From Yersinia frederiksenii ATCC 33641 (lineage in GTDB: Bacteria > Pseudomonadota > Gammaproteobacteria > Enterobacterales > Enterobacteriaceae), in NCBI RefSeq assembly GCF_000754805.1, contig NZ_KN150731.1, positions 3,583,886-3,647,885 on the forward strand: a DNA stretch of 64,000 nt. The letters are read 5' to 3'. The notes under the pieces are model-generated. The model worked only from the letters and a program-made list of their open reading frames with translations, was not told the origin of the DNA and made no database searches. Position 1 is the stretch's first letter; the number at the start of each line of letters is the position of its first letter. Positions 1 to 9,592 of the stretch are shown here, one piece after another. Position numbers and translations under genes: made by a program.

Positions 1-1
1 T

Positions 2-625
2 CTGCGCAGCCATAAAAACCGTTTTGGTGCTGTCAATGAGCTGGGTGTCTTTGCTATGACCGAACAAGGTCTGCGCGAGGTCAGTAACCCATCAGCAATC
101 TTCCTCAGCCGGGGTGATGAAGTCACCGCGGGCAGCTCGGTGATGGTGGTGTGGGAAGGGACGCGCCCGCTGCTGGTTGAGATTCAAGCGCTGGTGGATC
201 ACTCTATGATGTCGAATCCGCGTCGGGTGGCGGTCGGGCTGGAACAAAACCGGCTGGCAATTTTACTGGCAGTTTTGCACCGCCATGGTGGTTTGCAAAT
301 GTCTGACCAAGACGTATTCGTCAATGTGGTGGGAGGCGTGAAAGTAACAGAAACCAGTGCTGACCTGGCATTGCTGATGTCACTGGTCTCTAGCCTACGA
401 GACCGCCCGCTACCACAGGATTTAGTGGTATTTGGTGAGGTGGGTTTGGCTGGTGAAATTCGCCCGGTACCCAGTGGTCAGGAACGTATTTCAGAGGCAG
501 CCAAGCACGGTTTTAAACGCGCTATCGTGCCTTATGCCAATATGCCGAAGAAGCCACTGCCCAATATGCAGGTTTTCGGGGTGAAAAAACTGGCCGATGC
601 TCTGGCGGTTTTGGAAGATTTGTAA
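2..625 (+). CDS. radA: RadA DNA repair/branch-migration ATPase, 3' part
   Basis: This is the C-terminal part of RadA (Sms), the RecA-like ATPase that promotes branch migration during recombinational repair. The reading frame is already open at base 2, so the gene starts upstream of the window. The RadA-specific KNRFG motif is encoded at bases 14-28. The rest is the Lon-protease-like domain (the stretch around VNVVGGVKVTETSADLA and the GEVGLAGEIRPV segment). This domain serves as a DNA-binding scaffold in RadA rather than as a protease. The ATPase Walker motifs and the zinc finger lie outside the window. nadR follows 80 bp downstream on the same strand, as in the E. coli serB-radA-nadR order. 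The identity is secure. Confidence 0.95.
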   Translation: MRSHKNRFGAVNELGVFAMTEQGLREVSNPSAIFLSRGDEVTAGSSVMVVWEGTRPLLVEIQALVDHSMMSNPRRVAVGLEQNRLAILLAVLHRHGGLQMSDQDVFVNVVGGVKVTETSADLALLMSLVSSLRDRPLPQDLVVFGEVGLAGEIRPVPSGQERISEAAKHGFKRAIVPYANMPKKPLPNMQVFGVKKLADALAVLEDL

Positions 626-677
626 CGTCATACCGCACATTTAGTCGTGTTAATCTCGCAGCATACTGTGTTATTTT

Positions 678-695
678 TGTTTAGTGCACTAAACA
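678..695. promoter_or_regulatory. NadR-type operator upstream of nadR
   Basis: The sequence tgtttagtgcactaaaca is a perfect 18-bp palindrome. It fits the known NadR box, TGTTTA-N6-TAAACA. It ends directly before the Shine-Dalgarno sequence aaggagg (695-701) of nadR, so bound repressor would cover the start of the transcript or the ribosome site. The match is seen in the sequence; autoregulation of nadR is inferred. Confidence 0.75.
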
Positions 696-705
696 AGGAG
701 GCGGT

Positions 706-1986
706 ATGCTGCAGTTCGACTATCTCAAAACAGCGATTAAGCAAAAAGGCTGTACTTTACAGCAGGTGGCCGATGCCAGTGGCATGACCAAAGGTTACTT
801 AAGTCAGTTACTCAATGACAAAATCAAAAGCCCCAGCGCACAAAAGCTAGAAGCCCTGCACCGTTACCTTGAGTTGGAATTTCCGCGTCGTGAGAAAAAA
901 GTCGGCGTGGTGTTTGGTAAATTTTACCCGCTACATACCGGTCATATCTATCTTATCCAACGCGCTTGTAGCCAGGTTGATGAGCTGCATATCATCCTTT
1001 GCTTCGATGAACCGCGTGACCGCGAGCTATTCGAAAACAGTTCTATGTCGCAACAACCGACGGTCAGTGACCGCTTGCGTTGGTTATTACAAACCTTTAA
1101 GTACCAGAAAAATATCCATATTCATTCATTTGATGAGCACGGTATTGAACCCTATCCCCATGGCTGGGATGTCTGGAGCCATGGAGTCAAAAAATTCATG
1201 GGCGAAAAAGGGATTGTCCCGAACTTTATTTACTCCAGCGAAAGTCAGGATGCGCCGCATTATCATGAACAATTTGGCATTGAAACTATACTGATCGACC
1301 CGCAGCGCTCATTTATGAATATCAGTGGCCGCCAGATCCGTCGAGATCCTTTCCGTTATTGGGACTATATCCCAACCGAAGTGAAGCCCTTCTTTGTGCG
1401 CACTGTAGCGATATTGGGGGGGGAATCCAGTGGGAAATCTACCTTGGTCAACAAGTTAGCCAATATCTTCAATACCACCAGTGCGTGGGAATATGGCCGT
1501 GATTATGTTTTTTCTCATCTGGGTGGCGATGAGATGGCGCTGCAATATTCTGATTATGACAAAATTGCACTGGGCCAAGCACAATATGTTGATTTTGCAG
1601 TAAAATATGCCAACAAAGTGGCCTTTATTGATACCGACTTTGTTACCACACAGGCATTTTGTAAGAAATATGAAGGGCGAGAGCACCCATTTGTGCAGGC
1701 GCTGATTGATGAGTATCGCTTTGATTTGGTTATTTTGCTGGAGAATAACACGCCGTGGGTCGCTGATGGTTTGCGTAGCCTCGGCAGTGATCGTGACCGC
1801 AAATCTTTCCAGAAATTGCTGGAGCAGATGCTGCGCAGCAATAATATTGAGTACGTCCATGTTGAGTCGGCAGACTACGACGAGCGCTTCCTGCGCTGTG
1901 TCGAACTGGTTCAACAGTTACTGGCCGCCGACCTGCAAAGGCTAGCCCGCCCATCAGTACTAAGTGAAATACAGCAAGAAGATTGA
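706..1986 (+). CDS. nadR: NadR: NAD repressor / NMN adenylyltransferase / ribosylnicotinamide kinase
   Basis: NadR is a three-function protein of NAD metabolism. It represses NAD biosynthesis genes, adenylylates NMN and phosphorylates nicotinamide riboside. The 426 residues show three blocks. An N-terminal helix-turn-helix lies at about 5-55. A nucleotidyltransferase domain starts at GKFYPLHTGH (71-80) and carries the ISGRQIR signature near 206-212. A kinase domain has a Walker A GGESSGKST at 238-246. The length is close to the E. coli protein (about 410). The start ATG at 706 has a strong aaggagg five bases upstream. A NadR-type palindrome lies immediately before it, suggesting autoregulation. 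It is probably partly co-transcribed from the radA side. Confidence 0.96.
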   Translation: MLQFDYLKTAIKQKGCTLQQVADASGMTKGYLSQLLNDKIKSPSAQKLEALHRYLELEFPRREKKVGVVFGKFYPLHTGHIYLIQRACSQVDELHIILCFDEPRDRELFENSSMSQQPTVSDRLRWLLQTFKYQKNIHIHSFDEHGIEPYPHGWDVWSHGVKKFMGEKGIVPNFIYSSESQDAPHYHEQFGIETILIDPQRSFMNISGRQIRRDPFRYWDYIPTEVKPFFVRTVAILGGESSGKSTLVNKLANIFNTTSAWEYGRDYVFSHLGGDEMALQYSDYDKIALGQAQYVDFAVKYANKVAFIDTDFVTTQAFCKKYEGREHPFVQALIDEYRFDLVILLENNTPWVADGLRSLGSDRDRKSFQKLLEQMLRSNNIEYVHVESADYDERFLRCVELVQQLLAADLQRLARPSVLSEIQQED

Positions 1987-2030
1987 TGTGAATTTAGTAT
2001 TCAAGGGCGTAATTGTTGCAGCCTTTTTAA

Positions 2031-3032
2031 TTAGTAAGCAATCACGACCTTGCCGCGCATGTGCCCACCAGCTACCTGGCTGTGGGCCGTTTGCAGATTT
2101 TCGACCGTCAGGCCATGCAGCGTTGCACTTAGCGTGCCTTGCAGTTTGCCCTCATCAACCAACTGACTGATTTGTTTTAAAATTTCCCCTTGCTGGGCAA
2201 TATCTGGTGTAGAGAACATGCTGCGGGTGAACATAAATTCCCAATGTAGGGCCGCGCTTTTCAGTTTCAATTGATTCTGATCCAGCGGTTTTTCGTTCTC
2301 GACGATGGTGCAGATTTGCCCTAAGGGCGCGATGAGTTCGCTGATGGCGGGCCAGTGACCGTCTGTGTCATTCAGGCAAAGGATATAATCAACTTTATCA
2401 ATACCTTCTTGCTGCAACTGTGCTTTCAGGCCGCGGTAATCCACGATTAAGTCAGCTCCGCGTTCGCGACACCAAGCCGCAGACTCTGGGCGTGATGCAG
2501 TTGCAATCACTTTTACCGGGCTACGTAATGCGGCCAATGGGATCGCCAATGATCCCACGCCACCGGCCCCGCCGATGATGAGTAGACTTTTATCGGCACT
2601 GGCTTGCTGAATTTTCAGGTGTTCAAAAAGGGCTTCCCATGCGGTGATGGCGGTGAGTGGCAGAGCTGCGGCTTGTGCCCAGTTGAGTGAGCTTGGCTTG
2701 TGGGCGGCGATACGAGCATCGACTAATTGGTGTGTGGCATTGCTGCCGGGGCGGGTGATATCACCGGCGTACCAAACTTCATCACCGGCACGAAAGTCCG
2801 CCACTTTCTCACCCACACTGACAACTACGCCAGCAGCATCCCAACCCAGAATCCGCGGCTGTTGTAGGCCATTTTTCTTCAGGCCATTGTGTACCTTGGT
2901 ATCCACCGGATTGATCGATGCGGCTTTGACATCTACCAGTAAATCAAATGGGCTGGGTGTGAGTGCATCTAATGTGATTTCAATAAAATCAGCGGGTTGT
3001 TGCGGGTTTACGGCAATGGCTTTAATGGACAT
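2031..3032 (-). CDS. Zinc-type alcohol dehydrogenase-like / quinone oxidoreductase family protein
   Basis: This is a medium-chain dehydrogenase/reductase of 333 residues, from the branch of NADPH-dependent quinone or enone reductases. It has an N-terminal GroES-like domain (AGDEVWYAGDI) and a Rossmann fold with the nucleotide-binding GGAGGVGSLA. Structural zinc cysteines are not evident, which fits the zinc-independent QOR-like group. The frame is open to 3137, but the start MSIKAIAVNP at 3032 matches family N-termini and has an aggaac Shine-Dalgarno-like site upstream. It is transcribed divergently from a LysR regulator that starts 126 bp away, so that regulator probably controls it. The substrate is unknown. 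It may respond to electrophilic compounds, but nothing here proves that. Confidence 0.8.
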   Translation of the reverse strand: MSIKAIAVNPQQPADFIEITLDALTPSPFDLLVDVKAASINPVDTKVHNGLKKNGLQQPRILGWDAAGVVVSVGEKVADFRAGDEVWYAGDITRPGSNATHQLVDARIAAHKPSSLNWAQAAALPLTAITAWEALFEHLKIQQASADKSLLIIGGAGGVGSLAIPLAALRSPVKVIATASRPESAAWCRERGADLIVDYRGLKAQLQQEGIDKVDYILCLNDTDGHWPAISELIAPLGQICTIVENEKPLDQNQLKLKSAALHWEFMFTRSMFSTPDIAQQGEILKQISQLVDEGKLQGTLSATLHGLTVENLQTAHSQVAGGHMRGKVVIAY

Positions 3033-3158
3033 GATGAGGTTCCTGCTCCTGTTTAGCATAGCAACTGAGTCTAGACCTATCTGACGACAGTGATAAGATG
3101 GACAATCACTAACGCAGTGTTCGTCTGGGATAAACAATCATGCTTAAGAAGCCCCACT

Positions 3159-4067
3159 ATGTTTAAGCAACTTCAGGATATGGCGCTGTTCGCCAAGGTC
3201 GCAGAGTGTGGCAGCTTCACCCGTGCGGCGACAATGGCCGGTTTACCCAAATCTAGCGTTAGCCAGCGCATTAGCCAGTTGGAGCAAAACCTGGGGATTC
3301 GCTTGCTCAACAGAACTACGCGTCAATTGAACCTGACGTTTGCCGGAGAGCGCTATCTAGTGCATTGCCAGGAGATGTTGCAAGCTGCCGAGCGTGCTGA
3401 TTTGGCACTACAACGGCTGAAGGATAACCCCAGTGGGCGTTTGCGCATTTCCACACCAGCAGGGCTAGGGGCCACGTTACTGGCCCGGCTGGCGGCAGAC
3501 TTTCAGCGACAATATCCGGATGTTCTGCTGGAGGTTTTGGTGTCGGATACCATGGTGGATTTGGTCGAAGATGGCTTTGATGTGGCGCTGCGTACCGGTA
3601 AACCACAGGATTCGTCACTGATTGGTCGGCGGCTGGGATATGCCCCGCGATATCTGCTGGCTTCTCCTGCTTATTTGGCACAACACCCGCCATTGCTGCA
3701 TCCACGCCAATTGGATATTCACCGTTGCATTGCCCATCGTGCCTGGCAGGCGCTGATTTTACGACGCAACGAGGAATTTTATCGCTGGCAAGTGCCGGTG
3801 CTACATGTTACCGATAATCTGTTATATGCCCGTGAGTGTGCGCTGAACCATGGTGGCATCACGTTACTGCCGGCTTTCTTAAGCCGTGAAGTGGTGGCAA
3901 ACGGGCAGTTAATTGAAGTATTGCCGCAATGGCAGGCTGAGGGAAATGAGCTGTATTTGGTCTATCCGAGCCGCAAATTGAACTCACCGGCACTGAGCTG
4001 TTTTATTGATGTGGTGATGGGGCATCCGGTATTCGAGGATTATGTGCAGGGGTTGACCAAGTCGTAA
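3159..4067 (+). CDS. LysR-family transcriptional regulator
   Basis: This is a LysR-type regulator of 302 residues. The N-terminal winged helix-turn-helix includes the typical ARAATMAGLPKSSVSQRISQ-like segment (here FTRAATMAGLPKSSVSQRI) and LEQNLGIRLLNRTTRQ. A substrate-binding effector domain follows (about 90-300). The frame is open upstream to 3090, but MFKQLQDMALFAKV at 3159 is the normal LysR beginning. It is divergent from the oxidoreductase gene. LysR proteins usually regulate the divergent neighbour and themselves, so the shared 126-bp gap is the likely operator region. The C-terminus converges on the rhamnose operon with a shared terminator hairpin. The inducer is unknown. Confidence 0.85.
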   Translation: MFKQLQDMALFAKVAECGSFTRAATMAGLPKSSVSQRISQLEQNLGIRLLNRTTRQLNLTFAGERYLVHCQEMLQAAERADLALQRLKDNPSGRLRISTPAGLGATLLARLAADFQRQYPDVLLEVLVSDTMVDLVEDGFDVALRTGKPQDSSLIGRRLGYAPRYLLASPAYLAQHPPLLHPRQLDIHRCIAHRAWQALILRRNEEFYRWQVPVLHVTDNLLYARECALNHGGITLLPAFLSREVVANGQLIEVLPQWQAEGNELYLVYPSRKLNSPALSCFIDVVMGHPVFEDYVQGLTKS

Positions 4068-4101
4068 AAGAAGTGGAGTGCGGGCTACCGACTCCACTTT
4101 G
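4066..4101. terminator. Bidirectional terminator between LysR gene and rhaM
   Basis: The perfect 9-bp arms aagtggagt (4071-4079) and actccactt (4091-4099) are flanked by a T-rich tract on the minus strand and by ttt on the plus strand. The hairpin lies between two converging genes, so it probably ends both transcripts. Confidence 0.65.
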
Positions 4102-4114
4102 GGCTATCTATTCC

Positions 4115-4429
4115 TCATTCCAGATAAAACACTTCGCGCAGGGGCTGACTCACTGGGCTGTTATCAGGGTTACTCGGCATGACATCTGCCATATGTTGCC
4201 ACCAGCGTTGGCACACGGCGGTTTGCGCCACTGCATCCCAGCGCGCTTCTGATTCAATTTCGACAAAACCAAACAGTAAATTGCGCGCTTCATCGAGGAA
4301 AATAGCATAGTGGTGAGCGCCATGAGCTTTCAGTACGGCCTCCAGTTCCGGCCAGATTGGCGTGTGTCGGCGCTGATATTCAGCATGAGAATCTGGATTG
4401 ATCTGCATAACAAAGGCTTTGCGTATCAT
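4115..4429 (-). CDS. rhaM: L-rhamnose mutarotase
   Basis: RhaM interconverts alpha and beta anomers of L-rhamnose and so feeds the isomerase. The 104-residue product has the family length. It contains the conserved [22 protein letters not shown] start, an active-site tyrosine and histidine region (HHYAIFLDE), and the [10 protein letters not shown] tail. The frame extends to 4510, but the methionine at 4429 matches the family start. It lies 13 bp after the lactaldehyde reductase gene and is the last gene of the rhaB-rhaA-rhaD-reductase-rhaM operon. It ends at a hairpin shared with the converging LysR gene. Confidence 0.93.
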   Translation of the reverse strand: MIRKAFVMQINPDSHAEYQRRHTPIWPELEAVLKAHGAHHYAIFLDEARNLLFGFVEIESEARWDAVAQTAVCQRWWQHMADVMPSNPDNSPVSQPLREVFYLE

Positions 4430-4442
4430 GAAATTACCTCGG

Positions 4443-5591
4443 TCAAAGTGCTTGTAAGTACAAGGTCCTGACTTGTTCACGGCTCGCTGGACGTGGGTTA
4501 CAAGGTGCACAAGGGTCGGCTAGCGCTTTATCTAACCAGCCTTCAATATCATTTTCCTCAATACCTAAGGCGGAGAACCCGGCAGGAATGCCGACTTGCC
4601 GCGACAACTGACGAATAGCTGTTATTGCCTGATGGCTAGCTTGCTCATCACTCATTTCTTGAGTGTTTACTCCCATTGCTTGGGCAATACGGGCAAAGCG
4701 GCTGACTGCTTGCGGGCGGTTATACTCTTCAATCACCGGCAGTAAGATAGCATTGCAGACACCGTGAGGAAGGTTATGTGTGGCCCCCGGCTGATGGGCC
4801 AGCGCGTGAACCAAACCTAGCCCAGCACTATTAAATGCCATGCCCGCCAGATACTGGCCACAAGCCATCATCTCGCGAGCTTGCAGGTTTTTGCCGTCTG
4901 CAACCGCTACTGGTAGCCACTGACTAATAAGGCGGATTGATTCGAGTGCTGAATGGTCAGTCAACGTATGTGCGCCAAGCGAAACATAAGCTTCAATCGC
5001 ATGGGTGAGGGCATCCATTCCGGTTGCGGCGGTGACATTGGCGGGAATATTGAGCATGACTGACGGGTCGTCCACCGCAATATCAGGAATGATATTGGTG
5101 TCGATGATGACTTCCTTCACTTGCCGCTGACTATCAATAATAACCGCATTACTGGTCAATTCCGCCGCGGTTCCGGCCGTGGTATTGATGGCGATGAGCG
5201 GCACCCCGGCTTGTTTGACTTTACCTACGCCGGAATAAGCCGTCGATGGCCCCGGATTGGCGGTCAGTATCTTAATGGCTTTGGCGGTATCAATGGGGCT
5301 GCCACCACCGAAGGCCACTAAATAGTCACACTGATGCTGTGTGAAGGCGCTAAAACCGGCTTGTACTAACTCTTCGGTCGGATTAGGAAATACCTGCGCA
5401 AACAGTGCATAAGGTAACTGGTGCTGCTCCAATGCCGCGAATAAGCTGTCCAACAACCCCAGTTCGACCAGTTGCCCATCCGTCACAATCAGTGCTTTTC
5501 CCCACTGTTTGCCGCTAAGCAATTTAACCATATCGCCGATAGCCCCGGTGCCGTGCAAGCTAATTTTTGGTAGTGCCAACATGAAACTCAT
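4443..5591 (-). CDS. fucO: Lactaldehyde reductase (1,2-propanediol oxidoreductase), iron-dependent
   Basis: This group III iron-dependent alcohol dehydrogenase of 382 residues is the size of E. coli FucO. It reduces L-lactaldehyde, the product of rhamnulose-1-phosphate cleavage, to 1,2-propanediol with NADH. The nucleotide-binding [13 protein letters not shown] is present. The metal ligands appear in [12 protein letters not shown] and in [18 protein letters not shown]. The start at 5591 ([10 protein letters not shown]) is preceded by gaggag. The gene sits between rhaD and rhaM, so in this genome the reductase belongs to the rhamnose operon. In E. coli it is in the fucose cluster. The symbol fucO is by homology; a rha-specific name may be more suitable. 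Confidence 0.88.
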   Translation of the reverse strand: MSFMLALPKISLHGTGAIGDMVKLLSGKQWGKALIVTDGQLVELGLLDSLFAALEQHQLPYALFAQVFPNPTEELVQAGFSAFTQHQCDYLVAFGGGSPIDTAKAIKILTANPGPSTAYSGVGKVKQAGVPLIAINTTAGTAAELTSNAVIIDSQRQVKEVIIDTNIIPDIAVDDPSVMLNIPANVTAATGMDALTHAIEAYVSLGAHTLTDHSALESIRLISQWLPVAVADGKNLQAREMMACGQYLAGMAFNSAGLGLVHALAHQPGATHNLPHGVCNAILLPVIEEYNRPQAVSRFARIAQAMGVNTQEMSDEQASHQAITAIRQLSRQVGIPAGFSALGIEENDIEGWLDKALADPCAPCNPRPASREQVRTLYLQAL

Positions 5592-5626
5592 ACTGTACTC
5601 CTCAAATAACGCATAAGTGATGATTC

Positions 5627-5649
5627 GCCCCGACGTCATTTGCCGGGGC
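5627..5649. other. Intercistronic hairpin in the rhamnose operon
   Basis: The arms gccccg (5627-5632) and cggggc (5644-5649) form a 6-bp GC-rich stem in the 71-bp gap between rhaD and the reductase gene. No T-run follows on the minus strand, so it looks like an mRNA stability or processing hairpin rather than a terminator. Confidence 0.4.
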
Positions 5650-5662
5650 TTTGGTTGGGAGC

Positions 5663-6487
5663 TTAGACGTCCAGCGCAGCGGCCAGCGGCGTGACATCAA
5701 AACGTGCCGCCAGCGCAATCAGTTGCTCACGAGAAATAGTCTGTCTCTTGCCGCCCATCGACAGAACTTTCACCATGATCTCGGCTGATTTCTCGGCGGT
5801 ATCAATCAGGCCAAAGGCGTCATCCAGTGTGGGCCCACTGCCGAAAATGCCATGGAAAGGCCAAAGAACCAGACTGTGTTCACGCATCTGTTCCGCTGTC
5901 TGTGCGCCAATCCCATCGGTGCCCGGCACCATCCACGGCACAATGCCAATCCCATCAGGGAACACCACCAGGCATTCAGTACTGCCTTCCCATAGCAGGC
6001 GAGTGAAACTGGCGTTATCCAGTTTTTGTACATAACTCAGAGCAATTAGATTGGTGGCATGGCAATGCATAATGACTCGGTTGCTACCATCGCTGACTTG
6101 CATCCGTACAATGTGGGATTGGAAGTGTGCCGCCAGCTCAGAGGTGGGTAGCCCTCCCTGAGTCAAGCCCCAGTGAATGTGATAAGCCATACCATCATTG
6201 CTGACTTGCAGTAGCACCAGATTTTCAGCGGGGTTTAATTCAACATTGCGGAAAAACTTGCCGGAACCGGTGACAAGAAACCAGCTGTTTGCCAGTTCGG
6301 GAGCCGGTTGCGTGAGTTCTACGTGACGCGGTTGGGGGTAAAAATCGCGTCGATAAGGTTCCACTTCTTCAGCCAGCAGTCGCAAACTGATATTGCCACC
6401 GTTACGTTCGTCCCACCCTTTGCGCCACATATCGCTAGTGGCTTTAATCATTCCCTCAATAAACCAGGAAGATAGAATCGCTTGCAT
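5663..6487 (-). CDS. rhaD: Rhamnulose-1-phosphate aldolase
   Basis: RhaD cleaves L-rhamnulose 1-phosphate to dihydroxyacetone phosphate and L-lactaldehyde. It is a zinc class II aldolase of 274 residues, the same as E. coli. Visible motifs are [10 protein letters not shown] near the N-terminus, the TSELAAH segment that carries the catalytic glutamate, and the metal-binding HCHATN. A second methionine codon lies six bases upstream (6493). The ATG at 6487 (MQAILSSWF) matches E. coli. It starts 12 bp after rhaA, so the two are translationally close. A 71-bp gap with a hairpin separates it from the following reductase gene. Confidence 0.96.
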   Translation of the reverse strand: MQAILSSWFIEGMIKATSDMWRKGWDERNGGNISLRLLAEEVEPYRRDFYPQPRHVELTQPAPELANSWFLVTGSGKFFRNVELNPAENLVLLQVSNDGMAYHIHWGLTQGGLPTSELAAHFQSHIVRMQVSDGSNRVIMHCHATNLIALSYVQKLDNASFTRLLWEGSTECLVVFPDGIGIVPWMVPGTDGIGAQTAEQMREHSLVLWPFHGIFGSGPTLDDAFGLIDTAEKSAEIMVKVLSMGGKRQTISREQLIALAARFDVTPLAAALDV

Positions 6488-6499
6488 AATCATGAGTCC

Positions 6500-7756
6500 T
6501 TAACGTTGGCTGAGAATCTGTTGTTCATATTCACGTACTGCATCGAGCCAGCGGGCATCGACCGGCATGTCATTGCGCTGACAGTAACCTTCCCAGATGG
6601 CTTGCCATGGCAGGGATTTCTGCTCTTCCAGCAGTGCCAGCCGTGCGGTGTAATCACCGCGTAGCTCCAGTTGGCGTAGCATCTCGGTAGGTTCTAGTAA
6701 GGCGCGTAACAAAGCTTTCTTCATGTTGCGGGTGCCAATAACCCAAGCGGCAATGCGGTTAATCGAGGCATCAAAGAAGTCCAGACCGATATGAACCCGA
6801 TCAAACAGGTTGTGGCGGATGATTTCACTGGCAATAGCCTGTGTTTCATCATCCAGCAGCACTACGTGGTCACTGTCCCAACGAACTGGGCGGCTGACAT
6901 GCAACAGTAGGCGCGGGACATACAGCATGGCGCTGGATATTTTGTCGGAAATCACTTCAGTGGGGTGGAAGTGACCGGCATCCAGACATAGCGCTGTTTG
7001 GCGGCTGGCGGCATAGCCCATATAAAACTCGTTGGAACCGACGGTGTAGCTCTCAGCACCAATCCCAAATAATTTGCTCTCCACCGCATCAATGTGATGA
7101 GCCGGATTTAACTTTTCACTGATGACTTCGTCCAGAGCTGACAACAGGCGCTGGCGGGGAGCAAGGCGGTCAATAGGAGTGTCTTTCATGCCATCGGGGA
7201 TCCAGATGTTCATGACGGACGGCGTGCCTAATTGCTCACCAAAATAGGCGGAAACTCGGCGGCTAGCCTGACAGTGTTCAATCCAGAACTGACGGACTTC
7301 TGGGTCGGCATGTGACAGGGTAAAACCGTCAGCGCTCAGTGGGTGTGAGAAACAAGAGGGGTTAAAATCGAGCCCCAAATGGTGTTTTTTAGCCCATTCA
7401 ACCCAGCGGCTAAAGTGGCGTGGCTCGATTTTATTGCGCGCGACTGGGGTGTCAGACTCCAGATAAATGGCATGTAAATTTAGTCGTTTGGGGCCAGGAA
7501 TTAAGGTCAGCGCCAGTTCCAGGTCAGAGCGTAGCTCGGCAGCATTGCGTGCTTTTCCGGGGTAACTTCCGGTTGCCTGAATTCCCCCGGTTAATACGCC
7601 ATCTGGATTCTCAAAGCCGGTGACATCATCGCCTTGCCAGCAATGCATGGAGACCGGTAGCGTATCTAGACGAGTCAGTGCGGCATCTACATCAACGCCG
7701 ACAGCGGCAAAGCGTTGCTTAGCCAGCTCCCAGGCCTGTTCAATAGAGTTCGTCAT
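6500..7756 (-). CDS. rhaA: L-rhamnose isomerase
   Basis: RhaA converts L-rhamnose to L-rhamnulose in the cytoplasm using metal ions. The 418-residue product is colinear with E. coli RhaA (419), including the start [19 protein letters not shown], the [13 protein letters not shown] segment and the metal-site region [11 protein letters not shown]. An alternative ATG lies six bases upstream (7762), but the ATG at 7756 forms an ATGA overlap with the stop of rhaB and so is preferred. This implies translational coupling. It is second in the rhaBAD operon. Confidence 0.97.
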   Translation of the reverse strand: MTNSIEQAWELAKQRFAAVGVDVDAALTRLDTLPVSMHCWQGDDVTGFENPDGVLTGGIQATGSYPGKARNAAELRSDLELALTLIPGPKRLNLHAIYLESDTPVARNKIEPRHFSRWVEWAKKHHLGLDFNPSCFSHPLSADGFTLSHADPEVRQFWIEHCQASRRVSAYFGEQLGTPSVMNIWIPDGMKDTPIDRLAPRQRLLSALDEVISEKLNPAHHIDAVESKLFGIGAESYTVGSNEFYMGYAASRQTALCLDAGHFHPTEVISDKISSAMLYVPRLLLHVSRPVRWDSDHVVLLDDETQAIASEIIRHNLFDRVHIGLDFFDASINRIAAWVIGTRNMKKALLRALLEPTEMLRQLELRGDYTARLALLEEQKSLPWQAIWEGYCQRNDMPVDARWLDAVREYEQQILSQR

Positions 7757-9270
7757 ATGCAAAGTTCCTTAGGTAATTGACTCAGTGACTGGAATTGCGA
7801 CCAATGGGCAGCAAAGTCAGTGTTGTCGTGAGGGGATAAATGGTGGAGTGGGAAGTTATTCGCCACGATGCGGCGGTAATGAGTGACATCAGCCACCTCT
7901 CCCAGCGAAATTAATTGGCTACCAATATTGCCGAGTGTTGAGGCCTCGACCGGCCCCATGCTCACATTCAAACCACAAGCATTGGCGCAGAGTTGATTGA
8001 GAAATTGGTTTTGACTGCCACCACCGACAATATGCAAATGGCTGATGGGGCGTCCGCGCAGTTCTGCTAACTCTTGAGCCACTTGACGGTACAACATGGC
8101 GAGGCTATCAAAGATGCAGCGGGCCAGTTGGGCGGCAGTGATGGGAACGGGAAGGCTATGCTCGCGGCAGGCGTCTTGGATCTCGCGGCACATATTGGGT
8201 GGGTTGATAAAACGGCTGTCATTGGGGTTGATCAACGAGCGGCAAGCCGGTTGTCGTGCCGCTTGTTCAATCAATTGCGGTAAATCGTCAATCTGCAATT
8301 CATCGGTGGCGCGTTGCAGTAGCCACAAACCCATAATATTTTTCAGTACCCGATAGCGGCCTTCTGCGCCACCTTCATTGGTGATATTGCTGCACTGTGC
8401 TTGATGGTGAGTCAGCGGTACAGCGCTCTCAAAGCCCATCAGTGACCAAGTCCCGGAGCTAAGATAGGCCGCATCAGCATCAATCAGCGGGGCGGCAAGA
8501 ACCGCGCTGGCGGTATCGTGGGTGGCAACGGCAACCACCGGAACCTGCTGACCGAGGGCGCTGTGCCAGTAGCCGATGGTATTGCCGGGTTTGCCGGGTT
8601 TAGCGAACCAGTGCGCCGGTACACCGGCATAAGCCAGTAGGTCGCAATCCCAGTCATCGGTGTCAATATTGAGTAACTGGGTGGTAGTGGCATTGGTATA
8701 TTCCCAGTTAAGCTGGCCGGTCAGACGAAAATGCAGGTAGTCCGGGATCAGGAGGAGATGGGCCACCTCGGCAAGTAGATGGGGCTGCTGTTCACTTAAT
8801 GCGCGTAATTGATACAAGGTATTGAATGGCAAAAATTGAATACCAGTACGACGATAAATCGCCTGGCTGCCTAGTGTCTGCTGCGCCTGCGCCATCACAC
8901 CATGAGTGCGGCTATCGCGATAAGATACCGGTTGCCCGACCCGCTTTCCTTGCTTATCAAGCAAAACAAAGTCTACGCCCCAGCTATCAATACCAATGCT
9001 GTCCAGCGCGATCCCTTCACTGTCGAGCTGATTTAGACCCTGACGGATAGATTGCTCAATGGCATCTAGATCCCAGACATCTGAGCCATCAATGGATTTA
9101 ATCTGATTAGTAAAGCGGCAGACTTCACGCAATGTCAGCTGTTGCTGAGCGGGATAATAGCTTGCCAGCATCACACGCCCGCTAGAGGCCCCAAGGTCAA
9201 TGGCGGCCATATGCCGTGGGGCATTGGGTGGAGTGACTGTTGATGATGAAAAGGTGGATGGTGTGGGCAT
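7753..9270 (-). CDS. rhaB: Rhamnulokinase
   Basis: RhaB phosphorylates L-rhamnulose at the 1-position with ATP. It belongs to the FGGY sugar kinase family. The 505-residue product shows the N-terminal phosphate-binding [14 protein letters not shown], the [15 protein letters not shown] segment, [11 protein letters not shown], the [11 protein letters not shown] segment and the C-terminal [15 protein letters not shown]. It carries a short Ser/Thr/Pro-rich N-terminal extension (about 18 residues) before the kinase core, slightly longer than E. coli. It is the first gene of the operon. It is divergent from rhaS, with a 322-bp control region between them. Confidence 0.96.
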   Translation of the reverse strand: MPTPSTFSSSTVTPPNAPRHMAAIDLGASSGRVMLASYYPAQQQLTLREVCRFTNQIKSIDGSDVWDLDAIEQSIRQGLNQLDSEGIALDSIGIDSWGVDFVLLDKQGKRVGQPVSYRDSRTHGVMAQAQQTLGSQAIYRRTGIQFLPFNTLYQLRALSEQQPHLLAEVAHLLLIPDYLHFRLTGQLNWEYTNATTTQLLNIDTDDWDCDLLAYAGVPAHWFAKPGKPGNTIGYWHSALGQQVPVVAVATHDTASAVLAAPLIDADAAYLSSGTWSLMGFESAVPLTHHQAQCSNITNEGGAEGRYRVLKNIMGLWLLQRATDELQIDDLPQLIEQAARQPACRSLINPNDSRFINPPNMCREIQDACREHSLPVPITAAQLARCIFDSLAMLYRQVAQELAELRGRPISHLHIVGGGSQNQFLNQLCANACGLNVSMGPVEASTLGNIGSQLISLGEVADVTHYRRIVANNFPLHHLSPHDNTDFAAHWSQFQSLSQLPKELCI

Positions 9271-9302
9271 AATAAGCGGCCTGTCGTTTCTCGATGTCCA
9301 AC

Positions 9303-9366
9303 AGTGTAGAAATTTGCCTGATCTGCGACCTTCTCATCACTGCCAGCTGCTATGGCTTGCTGGCAG
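9303..9366 (-). promoter_or_regulatory. rhaB promoter with RhaS-type operator
   Basis: Read on the minus strand, the stretch upstream of rhaB resembles the E. coli rhaBAD promoter as recalled: a GAGAAGGTCGC-like core, then a -10-like TACACT (9303-9308) about 33 bases before the rhaB start. Inverted 8-bp arms ctgccagc (9340-9347) and gctggcag (9359-9366), spaced by 11 bp, lie where the RhaS half-sites are in E. coli. The arms are seen directly; RhaS binding is inferred. Confidence 0.65.
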
Positions 9367-9381
9367 AATGACGAAAGTGAA

Positions 9382-9397
9382 AGTGAAACAGCTCACA
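9382..9397. promoter_or_regulatory. CRP-like site between rhaB and rhaS
   Basis: AGTGA-N6-TCACA matches nine of ten core positions of the CRP consensus TGTGA-N6-TCACA. It lies upstream of the RhaS-type operator, as expected for a catabolite-controlled rha promoter, and could serve both divergent operons. Confidence 0.6.
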
Positions 9398-9592
9398 ATT
9401 CCGTATTTATGCGCCACACTCCCCACCTGTGACCTTGCGCATATTTTTCAACATTGCTGCGTCTATCTAAAAAAAAGCGCCGTCAAAGTGGTTTTTAGTG
9501 TCAAAAGTTGAAGGTTTAGTCACCGCCGCTGCTTTTACTATCGAGGGCTGAAGCAGGGCGATTTCGCCGTGCCTTTCGCAAGAGGGCAAAAG

